From NCBI RefSeq assembly GCF_023856365.1, contig NW_026042780.1, forward strand, positions 35,034-99,033: a stretch of 64,000 nt of DNA, written 5' to 3'. The position numbers and the translations under genes were made by a program. The notes below the pieces were generated by a model that made no database searches, was not told the origin of the DNA, and was given only the letters and a program-made list of their open reading frames with translations. Positions 56,590 to 64,000 of the stretch are shown piece by piece; positions within the stretch are counted from its first letter, which is position 1, and the number at the start of each line of letters is the position of its first letter. This DNA comes from Brienomyrus brachyistius. Its lineage: Eukaryota > Chordata > Actinopteri > Osteoglossiformes > Mormyridae.

Positions 56590-56983
56590 AGTCGTGTTTC
56601 AACTTCTGGCAAAGTTCTCCCAGGAGCCTATCTCTGTTGTATGTACAGTCGGCATGTAATTCATTCCTGCCCAGGTCCCTGACAAACAGTTGGAGGCAGA
56701 ATTACTTGTTATCAGAGTATGTGAATTTTTACACACACCAGCAGCTGTGACAGAATAAGATATTTCCTTTATACTGCTGCCACATAGTGGACACAAAGAA
56801 GACTGCAGTCAATTCTAAAATCAGTCAGTCAACATGCTACCACCACAGACTATAATCGGGAAGTGATCAAACTTCATGGAACAATATGAATATAAACAAA
56901 CAGATGTAGTAAGTATATTGTGCAAAATGTATCTTCATCTTAACTACGCTGAATGGTGGAGTCCCAGAGTAAGTGATCCTCAC

Positions 56984-57023
56984 CTGGAGGCCCATCAGTG
57001 AAGAAGAGGATGAAAAGGAGCAT
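56984..57023 (-). other. Leader exon candidate, unit 3
   Basis: Identical to unit 2. The reading frame and donor are intact in all three units. Confidence 0.5.
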
Positions 57024-59052
57024 CAGAGGAGCCTTATGTGTGTATCGCTGACCTCAGATCTGTGGAGACTGACACTGACTTCCTGACTCTCCTTAACCTC
57101 ACTGCCTCCCTTTTTGTGGGTTTTAAATGTTTAAAAATCATCCATCTATCTTTGATTTTCATAAACTGTTTGTGCACTGATGCATTTCCTGTCTATTTCT
57201 TGTCTGTAAAAAGGAAAACAGTTTGATGCTGCTGTTGTCCTGCTCTTACCAGGAATAAATATTTTGATTTCATCTAGAATCTTATCATTTTAGAAACATG
57301 ATTTCATAGCAAAATTATTGATAGCTGGTCTTCACAGTGAATCATTCATGCTCACAGAATTTAAACTACAAACAAATTAATCAAATAAGTCTAGTTCTTT
57401 TCTAAACTGTTACTTCCTCATATTGCAAATGAGCAAAGAGCAGTGAAATCAGACTTATTCTGAAAAGCAGAAAAGTCGTCATACAGGATGTGAGTGTGAG
57501 ACTCTGCAGAAACACTGTGTGCTACATACAGAGGGTCTGACCTCAGGCCTTTATTTCAGTCTTTATTATGTTTTATACAGTTTTAAAATGTCACTGCAGT
57601 AGGTCCTTTTCATATGTGTGGATCAGCACAAATCATGAGGTCCGTTAGGAAGGTGTCTGTATGACAGGGGTGGGGGTATCCTGGGGGGGGGGGGGATGGG
57701 TGGGGGCAAAGTCAGGTAATTCACTTCATCTGGGTCTTATCAGCAGTCCTGTGTTTCTCTCAGCACCACAATGATGTTTCACCACATACTGGGGTCCGTG
57801 GGCCTCCTCAGTTATATTCAGGCTTTCAAAGTTCTTCAATCATAAAAAAGTCACATGGATCTGACACTCTGACACTGTTATATTAATTTTGTTTAAATTC
57901 ATTGAAAAATACTATATATTACAGCTAGTATTTGGATCCGTCTGCTCTTTATCCGTTCCTCACTGGCATACCTGGGTGTCTGTGCAGTGCTTTCCGGAAG
58001 CATCAGAACCATTCATAAGGGAATCTATGTGTGGCTGCCCTCTAGTGGATACACAAAATTCGGCTACTTAAGTAGCTTGACTATATTTCCCTCCTAGTTT
58101 AGTTTAGTTCCTAATTTAATTTAACAAGATGAAACTGAAGGCAGAGCTGGAAATTAGTTTAGTCATGACTTCAGAAGTTACGCTGACATGGGATTCTGTA
58201 CAATCAGAGATGAAGCTGCTGGATGGGATGGTCATTCGCCTGCTTTTTCTGACTGATGTAGGTCTGGATGTAAAGTTACAAACTGCTTAATGTGTATCAA
58301 TCTGTTTTATAATGTTCACACAAAAAAAGTGCTTTTAATGTGTCTGCCACCTTGTATCTCCCACAATGTGCTTCTGCATTTGATATCTTCTTGACTTGGG
58401 GATAAAGAGATTTAACTGGATGGATTTTACTTTTGTGAAGCACTACAGTCCAAAGCTGAACTGATTGTTCAAAGCTTTTTGGTTTTTAAGCAAAACTACT
58501 TCATTTAATTTATCTGAAACCCCACTTTGCGCCTTTCTAGACTCAACAAAGCATCATTGCCAACAAAATAAGTGAGTTACAGTTAAATCAGGTAAAGAAG
58601 TTTCATTTGGAATTTACTGATCCAGGTTTTCAGTACCACGGACACCAACTAGACTTACTGTCATTTAATGGGAGTGAAAGCAGAAACCAATAGATCACAC
58701 AGGGATATTTTCATTTGATGGTGTCTTTCTTTTTACTTTTGATATGCCGTCTTCCTCCTTAGCTGATATGTGAGGCTGCTGTCAGCTCAGACAAGCTGGT
58801 GTGATTTTACGCAGAGTGATAAGTGGGCAGTCCTGTTTTCGTGTGTTACATTTTCATTTGATGTTGGCCAATATGTATGTGGTACTGTTTCCTCCTTAAC
58901 TGACATTCACAGGCTGTTGTTAGCAGAGACAAGCTGGTGTATTTGTACTGCAGATTGAAAAGTGGGCGTTCCCGATTACATCACTCTTTTAAAGAGTCCC
59001 TGATTGGTGGGCTCTGACGAGGAGGGGTGACCTAAAAACTCCAAACCATTAT

Positions 59053-59380
59053 CCCTCCATCCATCCATCCATTTTCCAAACCGCTTATCCTACTGGGTCG
59101 TGGGGGGTCCGGAGCCTATCCCGGAAGCAATGGGCACGGGAACAAACCTGGATGGTGGGGCCAGCCCATCGCAGCCAAACCATTTAAGTTTGTGAAATTC
59201 ATTTTTAATAATTACCATCCATCCATCCATCCATTTTCCAAACCGCTTATCCTACTGGGTCGTGGGGGGTCCCGGAGCCTATCCCGGAAGCAATGGGCAC
59301 GGGAACAACCCTGGATGGGGGGCCAGCCCATCGCAGCCAAACCATTTAAGTTTGTGAAATTCATTTTTAATAATTACCAA
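59053..59380 (-). mobile_element. SINE-like 3' tails, tandem pair, unit 3
   Basis: Two copies as in unit 1, including the shared first-copy variant gaacaaacctgg. Single-base insertions (ggatggtgggg, ggtcccgga) are private to this copy. Confidence 0.75.
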
Positions 59381-59469
59381 TTTCAGAAAAATATGAAATG
59401 TTTTGTAAAGTATCAATTTATTAATCATGTATTTAAACAAATTATGACCAGTATAAAAGACACATACAA

Positions 59470-60251
59470 AAACTGTACAAAAGTCTTGGGCTGTCGAAGA
59501 AAATGATGTTCAAATGATCTTCATCTTGGTCTAGAATTATAATATTTTGTCCGTCAAAGTGTGGCAGCCCAGTCATTTCAAAATCTCTTCTAAAGTTAGT
59601 AAAACATTTGCACCAACCATCCAATAGACCTATATCTTTTTATAACACAACTCTATGGCTAATCAATGCATCATTAACATTTTGTCACGGGAGACGGCAG
59701 CGATCGCGGGCAGGCGGGTAAGAAGCAGGCAGACAGCCGAGAATCAGGGCAAACGAGGGGTTTAATCTCAGGGACGAGGGCACGAACATCAACTGACATC
59801 AATGACGGACAAAGGACTCGGGTAAGACACGGACTGAAATACACAGGACTGAGCAAATTAACTAGATACAGCTGGGGTACAATCGGGAGAAAACACGTGG
59901 GTAATCAGGGGGCGTGGCACACAGGAGGAGCGGACGAGCCGGGCATGACACATTTGTTTAATTAAATTAATTAATTAAGTGAGCTGGTGGCAGAATTTAA
60001 CAAATACATGGAATGGCTGGGGTGCCCCTGAGGAGAGGTTTAGGATCCAAAGCGTGGTTCATCTAGCGATCCAACAAGGCATCAGTAACTTTATGGAGAA
60101 AAGAAGAAATTCTTGTTAGTTTTTATTGTGTCACTTTTAATTTGCATATATTTTTATGATAATTGTGTTTTTGTTCTGAGCAAATATACACAACCCAATT
60201 AAAATAGCATTAAACGTTTTCTTTGATGGCCCAAGACTTTTGCATAGTACC
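59470..60251. mobile_element. Tc1-type MITE with nested LTR, unit 3
   Basis: Same arrangement. Single-base indels (acaaaaactg, aactctatgg) mark the noisy part of this unit. Confidence 0.65.
59683..59950 (-). mobile_element. Solo LTR, unit 3
   Basis: One base longer (agctggggtac), otherwise as unit 2; CATTT on both sides. Confidence 0.75.
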
Positions 60252-60492
60252 ATATTTTTTCAGAATCAAGAGACAATTTAATAAAAACCAGTCTTACCTT
60301 CACAAGATAACGATTATTAAACATTAACCAGCAGGTGGCAGCAAAGCACTTGTGAATAAGTGGCCAATACGTGGTTGTACAGGTTGCCAGCAGATTAATC
60401 ATCCCCTCTGTGGTTAACTGACTCTCATGCTATGACTGTACAGACTGAGCAGGGCCGAGTGAGAGAGGCTTCACTGCAGTTAGCATAACCGT

Positions 60493-60700
60493 TTATTTTA
60501 CCAGCTCGTCTGACTCATTCTGCTCCACGAAGGTCATCTCCTCTGCCAGCTTCCTCTGATCCAGGGAGACCCTCTGCTTCTCTCTGATTGGTTCCCGCTT
60601 TCTACAGGAGGTCCAGTGCAGCTGAATGGTGATGATGGTGCAAATCAGGTAAAACACACCAGTCCCAGCTTTCAGTACAGCATCCAGAACCTGCTCCCAC
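60493..60700 (-). other. Membrane-anchor exon, unit 3 (full-length tail)
   Basis: Open from the acceptor to a natural-looking stop, ending EQNESDELVK. It keeps the glutamine codon that is a stop in units 1 and 2. About 66 codons: short stalk, one transmembrane segment, and an acidic/basic tail of ~35 residues with no tyrosine-based signalling motif. It is the best-preserved host exon of the receptor locus, but the Ig exons upstream of it are broken. Confidence 0.5.
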
Positions 60701-60792
60701 CTGTGAGACATATAATACACCAGTGTGTCTGTCAGTCACACATATCACATTTAAACCTGAAGAACAAAACAGTGAATCTGTTCTGACTGAAG

Positions 60793-61333
60793 TAAAACCA
60801 CCTTGATAATCGACAGCAGCACCGATCAGCTCAGTCCTACATACAGAGCCAGCTGGACCAAAGAGCTGAATAAGAGGGTGGATGTGAACAGTAAAGTCTT
60901 ACATGCTTTATAGAAACACGGTACAGCCACATCGGTACTATTACACAGGACACATGTGAGGAACAGGAGACATTAACAAAGAGCATGAAAATAGCTAGAG
61001 ATTATCACACAACATGTTACACTATTTTGTAAAAACAGGCCTGCAGTCATTCCCCAGCAGCACAGGGCAGAAGGCAAGGGCTCACCTGGATGGGATGGGA
61101 TCTCAAGTTTATTATTAAGAAAATCAAATAAAAAATATTTTTTTCTCTTAAAATTAAAATGACAGTTTCCCATTACTGTGTGATCAGGTAAATGCTGCTA
61201 GCTGGACCCCCACACTACTGTAAATGCTGCTGAATGCTTTACCTCCGTTTTTCATTATCCCCTCCTTCTTCATCATGTGCAGAGAAAAGGAGAGCAGTGG
61301 AAACAGGAGAAAGGATAGTTAATAAAAAGCAGG
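60793..61333. other. Unit 3-private segment, ~540 bp
   Basis: Replaces the 170-190 bp found at 7806-7990 and 34822-35006 and removes the first ~20 bp of the SINE head. It contains a short plus-strand open frame (LIIDSSTDQLSPTYRASW) with no recognised family, and nothing else identifiable. It may be the ancestral intron sequence, with units 1 and 2 carrying a derived replacement, or a foreign segment from another receptor copy. Confidence 0.5.
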
Positions 61334-61655
61334 GTTTGCACTGTCGCCTCACTCCCTCTGGCACGTGTACTCAAGTCTTCGCTGGAGTTCCGTGTGTATG
61401 GAGTTTGCATGCTCCCCCCTGTGTCATTGTGGGGTTCCTTCCAGGGACTCTGATTTCCCCCCCACAGTCCAAAAACATGCTGAGGCTAATTGGAGTTGTC
61501 AAATTGCCGGTAGGTGTGCTTGTGCGAGGGAATGGAGTGTGAGCGTGTCCTGCAATTGGTTGGCACCCTGTCATGGGACGTTCCCTGCCTTGCGCCCATA
61601 GGGACCCTGAATTAGACAAGCAGTTTTCAGACAATGGATGGATGCAGCACTGGAA
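61334..61655 (+). mobile_element. SINE-like element lacking its head, unit 3
   Basis: Starts at gtttgcactgtcgcctcac because the private segment replaces the first ~35 bases. Several homopolymers are one base longer than in the other units. Confidence 0.72.
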
Positions 61656-62275
61656 CAGATATTACAGAGTACAATTGTAACACTGGTCTACGCTGCAATG
61701 AAAAACCACCTACAGACATGTTAGTCAGTCTGCACACCATTAGTAACAATTCATCCTCACAAAGATGAAAAAATGCCTGAATTATGTTGCAAGCTACATG
61801 GATTTGTCTGGATTTGTATACATAAACAAGTGACTGGCTGTATGTCTGTGGAAAATGCTGTGATTTTTGTCATATTACAGACTGATCATAAACTAGAAGA
61901 CACACATTCAATATTAAAGACACCAATAGCCTGACTGTGCGTTTTTGGATTGTTGGAGGAAACCCCACACAGCATGTGGAGAAACATGCAGACTCCACAC
62001 AGACAGAGCAGAAGCCAGATTCAAACCCCTAAACATGGAGGCGTGAAGCAACAGCGCCGCCTACTGGACCACCGTGCCACTATCATTGAAACAATAATCC
62101 CAATAAATAACTCTGTTTCACAACAGCTGATAAATAGGGGATTATCCCCACAAAGAAGCACAAACCCCTTCGTGAGTGAAACTGCTGGGTTGATTAGTAT
62201 GTATCTATTTATATCAAGCATAAATAATTCACAGGCAGATTTAAATCAATTACTTATGTTTAACAGTAATATGAA

Positions 62276-62535
62276 CTGGAATCTGCAGGATTCCACAACC
62301 AGCCACCAATACCAAGCCAGTGTCCTTCCTCTCCAGCCCACTCATTGTCACAATGAAGGTTTTATTTTCTGTGTCATCCCTGATCAGGACAGGCCTCCCA
62401 TGCAAACTCACTGATCTCTCTGATGCACAGGAGCCCCCAATCTTACACCACATCCTTTGTCTTTTGTTGTTTCCATAGTAACACTGACACTGTCTCCATC
62501 CACACCCGTCACCTCCTGTTTGTCCACTGACAGCC
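62276..62535 (-). pseudogene. pIgR-like second Ig-V exon, unit 3
   Basis: Lacks the tandem duplication seen in units 1 and 2 and so keeps the ancestral continuation TFIVTMSGLERKDTG after the LIRDD motif. The early SVSV/YYG frameshift is shared, so the exon was already broken before amplification. A one-base insertion after DTG (private) shifts the final strand. Confidence 0.72.
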
Positions 62536-62889
62536 CTGGAGGACTTCAACCCACAGGTAAAACACTCAACGATTTCCACAGCAATGAAATGTTTATGAAT
62601 ATCAGCCCATTACAACATACATACTGTATGTAAATGTTTGGCCAATAAACTGACATTTTTAACATATTGCTTATCAATATTTAACCTCATGAAGTCGCCC
62701 GATTTAGCTGACACTGTTACTTCTTCCAAGTCTCGTTTATCATATTGAATTAAATTAAAATGCAGATTTTTAAAATATTAAAACATTTTTTTCATCAGTG
62801 TTTGTGTTAAGGTCCTTCCTTTTTGACTCAGTGACATGTTACATACTGTGCATCTCATTGGCTACAGTCTGCAGTAACAGACATCTTAC

Positions 62890-63206
62890 CATCAGTGACT
62901 GACAGATTAACCTGATCAGAAAGGCTCCCACTGATCTTCACACCACACCAGTACCGATCGGAGTCCTCAGCTGTCAGATTGTTGATGGTCCCAGTGAAGG
63001 ACTCGCTGGTCAGGATCATCTCTGACTCACACTTTACCCTCCTGTGGAGAGTCAGTGTGTACTATGGGAGTACATGACCTCACATTATACCCTCTGCACC
63101 AGTATTTCACATGAGTTTTATATCTGTCACCATAGGAACATGGGATTGTTACAGATCATCCTCTCTGTACACAGGCCCATTTCACTGTAGACAACACTGT
63201 CAGCAC
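62890..63206 (-). pseudogene. pIgR-like first Ig-V exon, complete, unit 3
   Basis: The only uninterrupted version (317 nt, about 105 codons), with acceptor, donor, both framework cysteines (SVTIPCSYG and SDRYWCGV) and a correct final strand (SLSDQVNLSVTDG). The same two TGA stops are present (63156-63158, 63027-63029). It also has single-base insertions (gttgtctac, gtccttcac) in the noisy part of the unit. In a functional gene this domain binds polymeric Ig or lipids and leads to a membrane anchor; here it cannot be translated. Confidence 0.78.
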
Positions 63207-63499
63207 CTGTGGGGAAAATAATTAACTGAATAAGGATTTTCCATCTTATGACATCTCTAAGTAATTATGCTTGGTTTGTGTAATACTTAGATTAGGTCAT
63301 GTGTAATTAACAGAACAGTGATGATGTATAAAAGTCAAAGACCATCATTTTACTATAAGAACAAGGAAAACAAAACTAGTGTCTGATCTTGGGAAGGGCT
63401 TCAGCAGGATGTGGGATCGGGAATCTGAGCCTGGCAGTGTGTTCTAGGGTCTGAGAGGAAAACCAGGACCTTAAATCCCTAGTAAAAGGCCTAGATGAG

Positions 63500-64000
63500 G
63501 TGAATGAATGGGCTTGTCACTGTGTGGGATGGCCACACCCCTTAAGTACTATGGCCTTACTTGTAAACATATCCAGTCCTGTGATACAGGCCCTCTCATA
63601 TTCCCTCTATACATGTTTCCTTTGCGCTCTATTTGTGAACGTTATTATGTAAAATATCATTGCTATGCTGGTGATACGCAGCCATATCTGCCATTAAAAC
63701 CTGGTGACTGCTGCTCTCTGGTGGCCCCTTTCTAACTGTCTGGAGGATATTAAGAACAGGACAGCAATGACTTTCGTCCAGATTAATGAAAACAAGACAG
63801 AGGTAATGAGTTTTGGTCACTGTTCATGATCTCAGAGAACAATTAGGGGCCTCATTCAGAAAACCTCCAGTCACATAATAAAAATCTTGGTGTCATCTTT
63901 GATTCATCACTGAGTTTGATAAACAAATAAATGCTGTTGTGAAGGGGTGTTTCTGTCAGCTGAGTTCAATAGCCTGGCTTAAAACCACACCTTTCAGCCA
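63500..64000 (+). mobile_element. Rex1-type LINE, decayed, unit 3 (window end)
   Basis: Directly follows the empty L1 site. YAGD at 63664-63675. The downstream sequence carries single-base insertions (gcccctttc, aggggcctc, ttaaaacc). Confidence 0.8.

Larger units (their letters stand above)
53112..64000 (+). repeat. Tandem amplicon unit 3 (right edge cut)
   Basis: Third unit, truncated by the window end inside the Rex1 remnant. It lacks the L1 (empty target site 63484-63499) and the LTR-fragment insertion inside the Ig exon. It has about 550 bp of private sequence at 60793-61333. From about 57.78 kb onward it has many single-base insertions, mostly in homopolymers, relative to the other two units; before that point it aligns almost without indels. 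Confidence 0.93.

Noticed and set aside
1..64000. CRISPR array, tRNA, rRNA, riboswitch or bacterial operon
   Set aside because: No spaced short direct repeats, no cloverleaf or rRNA segments recognised, no prokaryotic gene arrangement; the content is vertebrate repeats.

Overview
The window looks like chromosomal DNA of a ray-finned (teleost) fish. The evidence is the repeat content: an L1/Tx1-type LINE, a Rex1-type LINE, the common (ATGG)n-tailed SINE-like family, a Tc1/mariner with long inverted repeats, a piggyBac element, Ty3/gypsy fragments and LINE 3' tails. The only host-gene pieces with a recognisable family are immunoglobulin-V exons of the fish pIgR-like/CD300-like receptors. I cannot name the species. 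Nothing bacterial is present: no operons, rRNA, tRNA or CRISPR. The main structure is a head-to-tail tandem amplicon. Unit 1 is 1-27321 (left edge cut by the window), unit 2 is 27322-53111, and unit 3 is 53112-64000 (cut on the right). The units differ by few substitutions: about ten in the roughly 5 kb of L1 shared by units 1 and 2, counted by eye. They also differ by clean structural events, so the amplification is recent. Layout of one unit, using unit 1 coordinates: an open candidate host exon (1-205); a CCAAT/TATA-bearing stretch with a perfect hairpin (697-986); TG-rich repeats; an antisense LINE fragment; receptor-like leader exons and a recurring ~115 bp module (2.7-4.6 kb); SINE tails; a Tc1-type MITE carrying a solo LTR (6.5-7.3 kb); a reverse-strand membrane exon (7.5-7.7 kb); two broken Ig-V exons (8.9-9.8 kb), one of them split by an LTR-retroelement fragment; an L1 (10.6-15.6 kb); a decayed Rex1 (15.7-16.9 kb); a gypsy gag-protease fragment (17.6-18.9 kb); a LINE 3' end (19.6-20.2 kb); a dead Tc1/mariner (20.2-21.6 kb); a second candidate membrane exon (22.9 kb); and a GC-rich repeat (23.1-26.8 kb) which in unit 1 only is split by a 2.56 kb palindromic piggyBac insertion. 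The best-preserved protein is the 954-codon L1 reverse transcriptase, uninterrupted in units 1 and 2. Upstream, ORF2 is broken by a 21-T tract and a stop, so neither copy can make a complete ORF2 protein. Unit 3 keeps the empty L1 target site. The Ig-V exons carry the same stop codons in the units where those positions survive, so the receptor locus looks non-functional before it was amplified. The three units are mosaic: sharing of structural variants and substitutions switches between 1+3, 2+3 and 1+2 along the unit. This points to gene conversion, unequal exchange or haplotype mixing during assembly. From about 57.8 kb onward unit 3 also shows many single-base insertions, which look like unpolished sequence. 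I found no evidence of a new enzymatic or defence system; the novelty here is structural.
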